22,098 nucleotides of DNA from DATCVR01 sp036566745 (lineage in GTDB: Bacteria > Actinomycetota > Actinomycetes > Jiangellales > Jiangellaceae), in assembly GCA_036566745.1 (NCBI GenBank), contig DATCVR010000070.1, positions 1 through 22,098 on the forward strand, read 5' to 3'. Every line of letters begins with the position of its first letter. Position 1 is the stretch's first letter. Below, in pieces: positions 1-7,207 of the stretch. The translations under genes were made by a program, and so were the position numbers. Below the pieces are notes generated by a model. It did not search any database, was not told where the DNA came from, and saw only the letters and a list, made by a program, of their open reading frames with translations.

Positions 1-535
1 GTGAGGTGGGCTCGTCGGCGGCGTCGGCGACCGCCCGTGGCGCCGCGGCCTCGCGCGCCGCCCCGCCGGCCTCACGCCCTCCGACGGGTCCCCGTCCGGC
101 GGGCCCACCGCCGATGGGCTTGCCGTCGAGCGCCTGGTTGACCAGCCGGTCGGCGTGGGAGTTCTGCGCCCGCGGGACCCAGGTGTAGGTGACCTGCCCG
201 GGCGGGAAGATCCGGTTCGCCTCGAGCGCCAGCGGCTTCATGGCGGCGTTCTTGATCTTCCAGCGCCCCGACATCTGCTCGACCACGAGTTTGGAGTCGA
301 GCCGCGCCTCGACCTCGGCCTCGGGGTCGATCGCCCGCGCCTCCTCGAGCCCGGCGATCAGGCCGCGGTACTCCGCGACGTTGTTGGTGGCGACGCCGAT
401 GGCCACGCCGACCTCGGCCAGCACGGCCCCGGTGTCGGCGTCGCGCACCAGAGCGCCGTAGGCCGCCGGCCCGGGGTTGCCGCGCGAACCTCCGTCGGCC
501 TCGACGATCAGCCTGCGTGGGGCAGACACGCTCAC
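1..535 (-). CDS. RNase HI-domain protein (N-terminal part of a probable bifunctional RNase H/phosphatase), runs off the window
   Basis: The N-terminal ~125 residues form a complete RNase HI fold, which cleaves the RNA strand of RNA/DNA hybrids. The four acidic catalytic residues are visible: Asp in EADGGSRGNPG, Glu in NNVAEYRGL, Asp in ARLDSKLVVEQ and Asp in NSHADRLVNQ. An Ala/Gly/Pro-rich linker follows and the frame stays open to the window edge. In actinobacteria this domain is commonly fused to a histidine-phosphatase (CobC-like) domain, as in mycobacterial Rv2228c; that half would lie outside the window, so the fusion is inferred. The GTG start overlaps the upstream stop as GTGA; a second in-frame GTG lies two codons later. 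It is the third gene of an operon with the zinc-ribbon and Nif3-like genes, an order also seen in mycobacteria. Confidence 0.9.
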   Translation of the reverse strand, partial: MSVSAPRRLIVEADGGSRGNPGPAAYGALVRDADTGAVLAEVGVAIGVATNNVAEYRGLIAGLEEARAIDPEAEVEARLDSKLVVEQMSGRWKIKNAAMKPLALEANRIFPPGQVTYTWVPRAQNSHADRLVNQALDGKPIGGGPAGRGPVGGREAGGAAREAAAPRAVADAADEPTS

Positions 536-1275
536 AGACCCGACTCGGACGTGCGGACCAGGATGCGGCGGCACTCGTCGTGACGGATGACGGCGTCGGC
601 GGCCAGGCCTCGGATCCGCGCGACCTCGGCCGGGTCGAGCTGCATCCGGCACCCCTCGCAGCGACGCTGGCGCAGCGCCGCGGCACCGATGCCGCCGCGC
701 TCGGTGCGGATCTTCTCGTACAGCGCCACGAGGTCGGCCGGGATGTCGGCGACGAGCGCGGTGCGCTGGTGACGGGCGAACTCGGCGTCCTTGTCGATCT
801 CGGTCCACTCGGCGTCGCGGGCGGCCTGGGCCTCCTGGGTGCGCTGCCCGACCTTGTCGCGCTCGGCACCCAGAGACGCGTGTTCGTTCTGGGCGGCCTC
901 GAGGCGCTCCATGATCTCGAGCTCGGCGTCCTCGAGCACGCTCTGGCGGCGGTTGAGCGACTCGATCTCGCTCTGGAGCCCTTCGAGCTCCTTCGGTGAG
1001 GCGACCTGGCCGGCGTCGAGACGCTGCTGATCGCGGTCCTTGCGGGCCCGGACCTGCTCGACCTCGGCGTCGGCGCGCTTCTGCTCGCGCTCGAGATCGC
1101 TGACGCTGGTGGCCGCGACGACCTCGGCGTCACGCAGCCGGGCGTGCTCGGCGGCGAGCGTCTCGAGCTCGGCGACCTCGGGGATCGTCCGGCGCCGGTG
1201 GGCAAGCTGGTCGAGCTTGGTGTCGAGCGCCTGGACGTCGAGAAGGCGCAGCTGGACGGCAGGATCGGCGTTCAG
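532..1275 (-). CDS. Coiled-coil zinc-ribbon protein (DUF164 / zf-RING_7 family)
   Basis: This 247-residue protein begins with NADPAVQLRLLDVQALDTKLDQLAHRRRT, which matches the usual N-terminus of actinobacterial members of this family. A long, charged helical hairpin follows (about residues 35-190), then a C-terminal zinc-ribbon segment: CEGC at 206-209 and H-D-E-C at 232-235, ending in RRILVRTSESGL. Relatives have a CxxC second pair; here the first Cys is His, still a possible zinc ligand. The family is thought to act as a nucleic-acid- or ribosome-associated adaptor, but its role is poorly defined. No ATG, GTG or TTG fits the conserved N-terminus. The start therefore appears to be CTG overlapping the stop of the Nif3-like gene as CTGA, implying coupled translation. 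It sits between the Nif3-like and RNase HI genes. Confidence 0.88.
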   Translation of the reverse strand: MNADPAVQLRLLDVQALDTKLDQLAHRRRTIPEVAELETLAAEHARLRDAEVVAATSVSDLEREQKRADAEVEQVRARKDRDQQRLDAGQVASPKELEGLQSEIESLNRRQSVLEDAELEIMERLEAAQNEHASLGAERDKVGQRTQEAQAARDAEWTEIDKDAEFARHQRTALVADIPADLVALYEKIRTERGGIGAAALRQRRCEGCRMQLDPAEVARIRGLAADAVIRHDECRRILVRTSESGL

Positions 1276-2438
1276 GGGACGTTCCCTTCGTCGGGCCCGG
1301 AGGTACCGGACGAGCGGTGCAGGACCCACGGATCTGTCGGCACGACCGACACGCGGGTCTCCACCGTAGTGCCTGCTGCGGCCAGCTCGGTCGCCAGCCG
1401 TTGCGCGGCCCGTTGGAGCCAGGGCCACTCGCTCGCCCAGTGCGCCACGTCGACCAGCGCCGGGCCGCCACGCTCGCCGGACTCCGACGCCGGGTGGTGG
1501 CGCAGATCGGCCGTGACGTAGGCGTCGACACCGGCCGATCGCGCGGCATCGAGAAGTGAATCGCCCGCTCCACCGCAGACGGCGACCTGTCGCACCACGG
1601 CGTCCGGATCGCCGGAGGCCCGCACGCCGGCGGCCGTGGCGGGCAGGGCGCTCGCCACTCGGTCGACGAACTCGGCGAGCGGCATCGGCTCGGCCAGCGT
1701 GCCGATCCGTCCCAGGCCGGTGCGACCCGGAGACATCGCGAGCTCGTAGACGTCGAACGCCGGCTCCTCGTACGGATGGGCCACGCGCAGCGCCTCGACG
1801 ACCGCGCCACGAGCCTGCCGGGGCATCACCAGTTCGAGGCGCGTCTCGGCCACCACCTCGATCTCGCCACGGCGGCCGATGGCGGGGTTGGCGCCCGGTC
1901 CCGGCCGGAAGGTCCCGATGCCCGACGTGGTCCAGGCGCAGCGGTCGTAGTCGCCGATGGTTCCGGCGCCGGCGGTCGTGAGCGCGTCGAGCAACGGCTC
2001 GGCGTCCGGCTCGGGGACGAAGACCACGAGCTTGTCGACAGGGGCGGCGTCGTGCGGCGCCAGCGGTCGCAGCTCGGTCAGGCCGAGCGCCTCGGCCAGC
2101 GCGTCGTTCACGCCGCCTTCGGCGCTGTCGGCGTTGGTGTGGGCGACATGGAGCCCCACGCCGTGCGAGATCAGCCGGTGGACGAGCCGGCCCTTGGGGG
2201 TGGTGGCGGCCACGCCGTGGACGCCCCGGAGGAAGAGCGGGTGGTGCGTGACGACGAGCTGAGCGCCCCAGCCGAGGGCTTCGTCGGCCACGGCAGCCAC
2301 CGGATCGACCGCGAACAGGACGCGGCTGACCTCGGCGTCCGGGTCGCCGCACACCAGCCCGACGGCGTCCCAGGACTCGGCGGTGCGCGGCGGATAGTGG
2401 CGGTCGAGCACGGCGACGACGTCGGCGAGGCTGGGCAT
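1272..2438 (-). CDS. Nif3-like dinuclear metal centre hexameric protein (GTP cyclohydrolase I type 2 / YbgI family)
   Basis: A 388-residue Nif3-family protein with the expected di-metal ligands: THHP (His65, His66), VAHTNAD (His100, Asp104) and, near the C-terminus, HWASE (His333, Glu337). The family splits into two halves around an inserted PII-like domain; here that insert carries the characteristic HPYEEPAFDVY at 221-231. The longer, insert-containing form is typical of Gram-positive bacteria. Relatives assemble into hexameric toroids. Labels such as 'GTP cyclohydrolase 1 type 2 homolog' come from limited biochemistry, so the substrate should be considered unknown. ATG is the start. It is the first gene of the operon and overlaps the zinc-ribbon gene by four bases. 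Confidence 0.92.
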   Translation of the reverse strand: MPSLADVVAVLDRHYPPRTAESWDAVGLVCGDPDAEVSRVLFAVDPVAAVADEALGWGAQLVVTHHPLFLRGVHGVAATTPKGRLVHRLISHGVGLHVAHTNADSAEGGVNDALAEALGLTELRPLAPHDAAPVDKLVVFVPEPDAEPLLDALTTAGAGTIGDYDRCAWTTSGIGTFRPGPGANPAIGRRGEIEVVAETRLELVMPRQARGAVVEALRVAHPYEEPAFDVYELAMSPGRTGLGRIGTLAEPMPLAEFVDRVASALPATAAGVRASGDPDAVVRQVAVCGGAGDSLLDAARSAGVDAYVTADLRHHPASESGERGGPALVDVAHWASEWPWLQRAAQRLATELAAAGTTVETRVSVVPTDPWVLHRSSGTSGPDEGNVP

Positions 2439-2505
2439 ACGCCGGAGATTAGCGCTCGCCGATGCCGCCTCGTGGCCGGCTGCGTGGTCGGCTACAGGTC
2501 AGCGG

Positions 2506-3015
2506 TCACGTGCCGAGCTTCTGGACCCGCTCGGCCGCTGCGTCACGCATCTGGCCGATCTGGCCGATCGCCTCCTGGAGGAGGTCCACCTTGGCGATCG
2601 CGGCGACGATGTCGTTCACCAGCTCGTTCTTGCGGGCCTTCGCCTCCTTGCCCTTGGCTTCCTGGGCCTTCAGCAGGGCGCGCCCCAAGGTCACTTTCGC
2701 CTGGTCGGCGATCCGAGTCAGGGCCGCGAGATCCTTCTCGAGCACGTCGAGCGCGGCCGCGGCCTCGGGCACCGACACGTCCGCGATCCCGGCCACCCGC
2801 TGCTCGACCTGGTCGATCTGCGTGGTGACGAACGCGACGTCTTCCTGCGCCAGGTCGATGTCGGGCTCCACGTACACGTAGTCGGGATGCTTGCCGTCAC
2901 GGATCTGCTTGAGCGCCCCGAAGTACCCGGCTGCCGCTCCCGCGAGTGCAGGTATGCCGATGGTGGCGAAGGCGACCAAACCACTGCCTTGAGCGAAGAA
3001 GTCCTCGATGTCCAC
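2506..3015 (-). CDS. Unrecognised membrane-anchored coiled-coil protein
   Basis: I do not recognise this 169-residue protein. Residues about 10-33 (SGLVAFATIGIPALAGAAAGYF) form one hydrophobic, small-residue-rich segment, probably a membrane anchor without an obvious signal-peptidase site. The rest is charged and helical with heptad-like Leu/Val/Ala spacing (about 70-165), suggesting a coiled coil; it has no cysteines. The start is GTG, preceded at a distance by GAGGTGG. It lies just upstream of the Nif3-like operon on the same strand with a 67-bp gap, and is divergent from the TetR gene, so the 145 bp between 3015 and 3161 must hold promoters in both directions. A phage-shock-like or envelope scaffold role is conceivable but not supported by any motif. 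Confidence 0.7.
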   Translation of the reverse strand: MDIEDFFAQGSGLVAFATIGIPALAGAAAGYFGALKQIRDGKHPDYVYVEPDIDLAQEDVAFVTTQIDQVEQRVAGIADVSVPEAAAALDVLEKDLAALTRIADQAKVTLGRALLKAQEAKGKEAKARKNELVNDIVAAIAKVDLLQEAIGQIGQMRDAAAERVQKLGT

Positions 3016-3130
3016 GCGCGCTGATCCACCTCATATGTGTCGGTTCGAGTGCCGGCCGGCCCCGATGAAGGTCACTCGTGGCACTGCCCTGTGACAGGCC
3101 GGACGCCGAACCTGGAACGCCCACTTGACG

Positions 3131-3152
3131 AGTTAGTGATTGGCCACTAACT
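3131..3152. promoter_or_regulatory. TetR operator, copy 1 (tetR promoter)
   Basis: A perfect 8-bp inverted repeat, AGTTAGTG and CACTAACT, is separated by ATTGGC and ends 8 bp before the tetR ATG. A closely related copy lies before the transporter gene, so this is very probably the binding site of the adjacent TetR protein and would give autorepression. Confidence 0.85.
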
Positions 3153-3160
3153 TTCTGTGC

Positions 3161-3730
3161 ATGGCCAAGGACAGCATCCGGATGAGCGCGGACGAGCGGC
3201 GCGAGAGCGTGGTCCTCGCGGCCATCACCGAGTTCGCCCACGGTGGCTACGCCAGCACCTCCACGGCCGCGATCGCTCGCCGGGTCGGCGTCTCGCAGCC
3301 GTACCTGTTCCGCCTCTTCCCCGACAAGCGCGCGATCTTCCTGGCGGCGGCGCGGCGCTGCACCGACGACATCCGGCAGCGCTTCGCCGAGGCCAGCGAG
3401 GGGTTGCCGCCCGAGAAGGCGCACGACGCCATGGGCGTGGCCTACACCGAGCTCGTCACCGACCGCGACCGCCTGCTCTTCCAGATGCAGATGTACGTAG
3501 CCACCGCCACGGCGGAGGAATCGGGCGACGCCGAGTTCGGCCGCGAGGTCCGCGCCGCCTGGGCGGAGCTCTGGGATCTGGTTCACGAGCGGCTGGGCTT
3601 CAACGACGACGACACCGGCGAGTTCATGGGCACCGGCATGCTGATCAACGTGCTCCTCGCCATGGGCTTCCCACAGGACCACCGCGTCTGGGCCAGCTGC
3701 GACCCGACCCGCCTCGAGTCCCGCAACTAG
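3161..3730 (+). CDS. TetR/AcrR-family transcriptional regulator
   Basis: A 189-residue TetR-family repressor. The N-terminal DNA-binding domain reads RESVVLAAITEFAHGGYASTS followed by the helix-turn-helix TAAIARRVGVSQPYLFRLFPDKRAIF (about residues 36-60), a canonical TetR pattern. The C-terminal part is an all-helical ligand-binding/dimer domain with no recognisable ligand signature. I chose the ATG just after the operator; an in-frame TTG 21 bases upstream would place the operator inside the gene. It is followed at 79 bp by a DHA2 transporter gene whose promoter carries the same operator. The likely role is derepression of the exporter, and of itself, when a toxic ligand binds. Confidence 0.9.
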   Translation: MAKDSIRMSADERRESVVLAAITEFAHGGYASTSTAAIARRVGVSQPYLFRLFPDKRAIFLAAARRCTDDIRQRFAEASEGLPPEKAHDAMGVAYTELVTDRDRLLFQMQMYVATATAEESGDAEFGREVRAAWAELWDLVHERLGFNDDDTGEFMGTGMLINVLLAMGFPQDHRVWASCDPTRLESRN

Positions 3731-3775
3731 CCCCTCCCCCGAACCACCCCACCAGCAGTGCCGCACGAACCTCAA

Positions 3776-3797
3776 AGTTATTGATTGATCACTATCC
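3776..3797. promoter_or_regulatory. TetR operator, copy 2 (transporter promoter)
   Basis: The sequence AGTTATTG-ATTGAT-CACTATCC matches the tetR operator at 17 of 22 positions and keeps the same arm and spacer lengths. It directly abuts the AAGGAG ribosome site (3798-3803) of the transporter, so a bound repressor would block transcription start or early elongation. The arms are less symmetric than in copy 1, suggesting weaker binding. Confidence 0.8.
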
Positions 3798-3809
3798 AAG
3801 GAGACCGTC

Positions 3810-5243
3810 GTGTCCACTCACACGTCGCCACCAGCCCGTACGGGCATCGCGTGGACCCTCATCCTGACCAGCGCCGCCACCTTCATGGCCGCCCTGGACA
3901 ACCTCGTCGTCACCACCGCCCTGCCGGCCATCCGGGAGGACCTGGACGGCAGCCTCACCGACCTCGAATGGATCGTGAACGGTTACACGCTGCCGTTCGC
4001 GTGCCTCCTGCTCCTGGCGGCCGCGCTCGGTGACCGGTTCGGCCGCCGCCGCGTCTTCGCCGGTGGGGTCGCGCTGTTCACCGCGGCGTCAGCGTGGGCC
4101 GCGCTCGCGACCAGCACCGATGTCCTGATCGCCGCCCGCGCCGTGCAAGGGGCCGGAGCCGCGGCGATGTTGCCGCTGAGCCTCACGCTGATCTCCGCCG
4201 CGGTCCCCGCGAACCGCCGGGGCATGGCCTTCGGCATCTGGGGCGCGGTCAACGGGCTCGCCATCGCCAGCGGTCCGCTGGTCGGCGGCACCATCACCGA
4301 GCACATCTCGTGGCACTGGATCTTCTGGCTGAACGTCCCGATCGGCATCGCGCTCGTCCCGCTGATCCTGCGCCGGCTCGGCGAGAGCCGCGGCGCGGGT
4401 AGCCGCCTCGACCTGGTCGGGACGGCACTGGCCAGCGCGGGACTGTTCGGCATCGTGATGGGGATCGTCCGCGGCCACGAGCACGGCTGGACGTCCGGCT
4501 CGGTGCTCGCGGGGTTCGTGCTCGGCGCCGCGCTGCTCGTGGCGTTCGTCCGCTGGGAGTTGCGTGCACCCGCGCCCATCCTGCCCATGCGGTTCTTCCG
4601 GTCCCGCACCTTCACCGCGATCAACGCCGCGGGGCTGCTGATGTTCCTCGGCGCGTTCGGCTCGATCTTCCTGCTGACCCAGTTCCTCCAGCTGATCCAG
4701 GGCTACTCCCCCCAGGAGGCCGGCCTGCGGATGCTGCCGTGGACCGCGATGCCGATGATCGTCGCGCCGATCGCCGGCGCGGTGTCCGACCGGATCGGCG
4801 GTCGGCCGATCGTGATCGCCGGATTCGTGACCATGGCGGCCGGGCTCGGCTGGTTCGCGCTGGTCAACGCCCCGGACGTCGACTACCTGACTCAGGTGCC
4901 CGCATTCGCGCTGTGCGGCATCGGCATGGCGATGTTCTTCGCGCCGGCCAGCGCGATCCTGATGAGCTCGGTGTCGCCGGGCGAGCAGGGCATCGCCTCC
5001 GGGGTGAACAACGCCGTCCGCGAGGTCGGCGGGGTCATCGGCATCGCGCTGCTGGCCTCGGTGTTCACCGCCCGCGGTGGATACGAGAGCCCACAGGCCT
5101 TCAGCGACGGCATGACGCCCGCACTGTGGGTGGGCGTGGCCAGCCTGCTGGCCGCAGCCGTGGCCGCCCTGTGGATCCAGCGTCGCCGGCCGGCGGAGGT
5201 GGCGCCGGACAGTGATCGCGATCCGGTGGCCGTGGCGGCGTAG
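3810..5243 (+). CDS. DHA2-family (EmrB/QacA-type, 14-helix) MFS drug exporter
   Basis: A 477-residue major-facilitator protein of the proton-driven DHA2 drug-efflux group. Visible signatures are the first-helix motif AALDNLVVTTALPAI (Asp30, counterpart of LDxTIVNVALP), motif A GDRFGRRRVF at 74-83 in the loop after helix 2, and motif C GAVNGLAIASGPLVGG in helix 5. About fourteen hydrophobic segments fit the DHA2 length. The GTG start is set by AAGGAG six bases upstream. The substrate is unknown; the adjacent TetR gene with a shared operator indicates inducible export of a toxic compound. A strong hairpin follows the gene. Confidence 0.92.
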   Translation: MSTHTSPPARTGIAWTLILTSAATFMAALDNLVVTTALPAIREDLDGSLTDLEWIVNGYTLPFACLLLLAAALGDRFGRRRVFAGGVALFTAASAWAALATSTDVLIAARAVQGAGAAAMLPLSLTLISAAVPANRRGMAFGIWGAVNGLAIASGPLVGGTITEHISWHWIFWLNVPIGIALVPLILRRLGESRGAGSRLDLVGTALASAGLFGIVMGIVRGHEHGWTSGSVLAGFVLGAALLVAFVRWELRAPAPILPMRFFRSRTFTAINAAGLLMFLGAFGSIFLLTQFLQLIQGYSPQEAGLRMLPWTAMPMIVAPIAGAVSDRIGGRPIVIAGFVTMAAGLGWFALVNAPDVDYLTQVPAFALCGIGMAMFFAPASAILMSSVSPGEQGIASGVNNAVREVGGVIGIALLASVFTARGGYESPQAFSDGMTPALWVGVASLLAAAVAALWIQRRRPAEVAPDSDRDPVAVAA

Positions 5244-5261
5244 CGCTCACCGTCTCGATAC

Positions 5262-5301
5262 GGCGAGAGCCGGAGTCACTCAGGTGGCTCCGGCTCTCGC
5301 C
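5262..5301. terminator. Bidirectional terminator hairpin between convergent genes
   Basis: A perfect 14-bp stem (GGCGAGAGCCGGAG / CTCCGGCTCTCGCC) with a 12-nt loop lies between the stop of the MFS exporter and the end of the convergent oxidoreductase gene. It has no U-tract, as is common for actinobacterial terminators. Confidence 0.75.
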
Positions 5302-5327
5302 TGGCTGGGTGGTGCCCTGCCGGGGGC

Positions 5328-6140
5328 CTACGCGACAGCCGCTGCGAGCGGTGAGCGGGGCGCCCTGCCCAGCAGTTCGCGCAGCTCGCCGCCGGTATGG
5401 GTCATGAATCCAGCGGCGATGGCGGAGTAGGTGCCGACCAGCATCGGCACCTGGAACGGCTCGGCCCCCGATTCGGCAATGCGCGTTCGTGCACGGGCGA
5501 GGGTCTCCGGCTCATAGGTGACCTGAGGGCCGTGGGCTTGTGCCAGGTCAGCGCCGCCAATGGCCTGCTCGCCCACGAGTTCGTAGATCCGCCCCGCATG
5601 GGCCTTGGCCTCCACCGCCACACGTACCGCGGCGTCGGCCAGGTCCGCGCGCGCGACGGCGGCTACCCGCCCGTCGCCGAGTGGGGCAGTGATCCGTCCC
5701 TCCGCCGACACTGGCGCGAGCCAGGCCAGCAACTCTGCGTAGAGGCCATTGCGCAAGATCGTCCATTCCAGACTGCTCGCCCGGAGCCGGCGCTCAGTCC
5801 AGCGGTGGGGCAGGGCGTACGGGAGGTGGTCACCATCGGCGGTCAGGCTCGTATAGACGACATGACCGACACCCGCCCTTTCCGCAGCGTCAACAGCGGC
5901 GCCGTGCCGGGCGATGACGGTGTCGTCCTCGCCGTACCCTGCGGAGATCATCAGCACCACGTCCGCGCCCTCGAAGCCCCGGGCAAGGGTGTCGGGGTCG
6001 TCGAAGTCGATACGGCGCACAGGCAACGCAGCCAGGGACTGCGTGGGATTCCGCGTTCCGATGACAGTGTCATCGCGGTGGGCCAACTGCTCGGTGACGA
6101 GCGTGCCCAGGGCGCCTGCGGCACCAGTGACCAGGATCAT
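5328..6140 (-). CDS. NmrA-like NAD(P)-binding oxidoreductase (QOR2-type, atypical SDR)
   Basis: A 270-residue Rossmann-fold protein. MILVTGAAGALGTLV carries the glycine-rich nucleotide loop GAAGALG (6-12) of the NmrA/atypical SDR group, and VIGTRNP follows beta-2, as in NADPH-binding quinone oxidoreductase 2 (YtfG) relatives. The region HVVYTSLTADG and the segment LEWTILRNGLYAELL are typical of that subgroup, which reduces quinones or acts as a redox sensor. I placed the start at the ATG of MILVTG because AGGAAG lies upstream; the frame is open farther upstream but lacks family similarity. It is transcribed divergently from an HxlR regulator, an arrangement often seen for redox-responsive pairs. 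Substrate not known. Confidence 0.88.
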   Translation of the reverse strand: MILVTGAAGALGTLVTEQLAHRDDTVIGTRNPTQSLAALPVRRIDFDDPDTLARGFEGADVVLMISAGYGEDDTVIARHGAAVDAAERAGVGHVVYTSLTADGDHLPYALPHRWTERRLRASSLEWTILRNGLYAELLAWLAPVSAEGRITAPLGDGRVAAVARADLADAAVRVAVEAKAHAGRIYELVGEQAIGGADLAQAHGPQVTYEPETLARARTRIAESGAEPFQVPMLVGTYSAIAAGFMTHTGGELRELLGRAPRSPLAAAVA

Positions 6141-6163
6141 CGAGGTCTTCCTGCCTTCCGGTA

Positions 6164-6180
6164 GGTTCTGTTCAGTAACC
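6164..6180. promoter_or_regulatory. Candidate HxlR operator between divergent genes
   Basis: The imperfect palindrome GGTTCTGTTCAGTAACC (nested GGTT/AACC and CTG/CAG) lies in the short divergent region between the oxidoreductase and HxlR genes. Position favours an operator; only one copy is seen, so support is modest. Confidence 0.4.
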
Positions 6181-6271
6181 ACGACCATCCTGCGGTTCTG
6201 CACCAGATCGCATAAGGAGGCACGTCGATGTCGGTGGGGCACACGGAGGTAACCATCGAACCCGTCGTCAG

Positions 6272-6634
6272 TTGCGGAGCGAGGACTGCGGGATCCGCGA
6301 AGTGCTCGACCGGATCGGGGACAAATGGTCGGTCCTCGTCGTCGTCGAACTAGCGCAGGGAGTACGCCGTTTCCGGCAGTTGCAGCGCGCCGTCCCCGGC
6401 ATCTCGCAGCGGATGCTGACCCTCACGGTCCGCCGGCTGGAACGGGATGGGCTTGTCGCCCGAACTGTGTACCCAACGGTCCCACCGCAGGTCGAGTACC
6501 AGCTCACGACGACGGGCCACAGCCTGACGCACTTGGTGAAAGCCTTGGCGGACTGGTCGGCGGAACACCGCGACTCCATTGCGCGAGCGCGCCAGGAATG
6601 GGACGACCACCATCCCGACTCCGGAATCCGCTGA
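6272..6634 (+). CDS. HxlR-family transcriptional regulator (start uncertain, possible 5' frameshift)
   Basis: A 120-residue HxlR-type winged helix regulator. The family core is clear: a near-N-terminal Cys (SEDC), then GIREVLDRIGDKWSVLVVVEL, FRQLQRAVPGISQRMLTLTVRRLERDGLVARTVYPTVPPQVEYQLTTTGHSL. HxlR proteins often sense electrophiles, aldehydes or quinones through that Cys. The only start in this frame is a TTG, whose nearest ribosome-site match is 21 bases away. A strong AAGGAGG (6214-6220) is perfectly placed for an ATG at 6228, but that ATG is in another frame and reaches a stop (TAG) after 41 codons. Either TTG is used, or one base is missing near 6268-6272. It probably controls the divergent NmrA-type gene. 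Confidence 0.8.
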   Translation: MRSEDCGIREVLDRIGDKWSVLVVVELAQGVRRFRQLQRAVPGISQRMLTLTVRRLERDGLVARTVYPTVPPQVEYQLTTTGHSLTHLVKALADWSAEHRDSIARARQEWDDHHPDSGIR

Positions 6635-6681
6635 ACGAACGGCTCCTACGCGACGCCGCTTGTGGCCGTCGATCAGCCTGA

Positions 6682-6990
6682 TCAACAACCCTTCACGAAG
6701 GCCTGCGGGCCAACGTCAGCCCCATGATCCGAGCGTCGATCGTCCGTGCGCTTGCGCCGACGATGCCGACTGGCGACGGAGCACGTCGAACCCGAAACGT
6801 GCACTCCTCGAATCCAGACACGGATGTCAGATGTCCTCCGCGCCGTCACGTCCTTCACGTCACGGTGAAGCCTTTCGAGCGCCATGAGCACGACGCCGCT
6901 AAGCGGTCGGCGGGTGCGCTCGGCGTATTCGATGGCCCACTGCCACAGCCATTCATCCCGAGCCCGTACGTACACGACCTTGTCAGCCAT
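6682..6990 (-). CDS. Small ribbon-helix-helix-like protein, paralogue 2
   Basis: The first ~50 residues, MADKVVYVRARDEWLWQWAIE then YAERTRRPLSGVVLMALERL, align with the 51-residue protein encoded just upstream (shared VYVR, LWxWA, SGxV, ALE). The pattern of a short beta-like strand with basic residues followed by two helices resembles ribbon-helix-helix DNA-binding proteins found on plasmids and integrative elements. The start was set by alignment with the paralogue; an in-frame GTG lies ten codons upstream. The C-terminal half is Arg- and His-rich, without similarity to the paralogue, and may be read-through from a damaged end. It is the second gene of a minus-strand pair, 47 bp downstream of the first. 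The DNA-binding role is inferred. Confidence 0.6.
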   Translation of the reverse strand: MADKVVYVRARDEWLWQWAIEYAERTRRPLSGVVLMALERLHRDVKDVTARRTSDIRVWIRGVHVSGSTCSVASRHRRRKRTDDRRSDHGADVGPQAFVKGC

Positions 6991-7037
6991 CGCATCCGTT
7001 CCCAGCCCCTTGGAAGCCACCGGCAGGCAGGCTGCCG

Positions 7038-7193
7038 TCAGGCGTCCTCGTCATCATGCTCGGCGCGGTAGGCCTCAAGCGCGGCCATGACGAGCCCAGA
7101 GGTCGGCATGCGGCGTTTCCGGGCGAAGCGCTCGGCCCATTCCCAGAGCCCTATGTCCTCGTCCCTGACGTAGACAGCCTTGTGCAACCCCAT
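7038..7193 (-). CDS. Small ribbon-helix-helix-like protein, paralogue 1 (51 aa)
   Basis: This short gene encodes MGLHKAVYVRDEDIGLWEWA followed by ERFARKRRMPTSGLVMAALE and an acidic tail. The layout (N-terminal strand with VYVRDED, helix with LWxWAExxA, turn at MPTSG, second helix ending ALEAYRA) is that of ribbon-helix-helix proteins of the type seen on actinobacterial mobile elements. It lacks a toxin partner nearby, so an antitoxin role is not supported. An inverted-repeat-rich promoter lies immediately upstream, consistent with autoregulation. It forms a tandem pair with the paralogue downstream. Confidence in the coding call rests on the paralogue alignment; the function is inferred from fold pattern only. 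Confidence 0.65.
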   Translation of the reverse strand: MGLHKAVYVRDEDIGLWEWAERFARKRRMPTSGLVMAALEAYRAEHDDEDA

Positions 7194-7207
7194 GACGCTA
7201 GTGTTCA

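Noticed and set aside
1275..2352. Upstream in-frame extension of the zinc-ribbon gene through the Nif3-like gene, giving a 606-residue protein.
   Set aside because: The extension is Arg/Pro/Gly-rich shadow sequence over the Nif3-like gene, and family similarity begins only at NADPAVQ.
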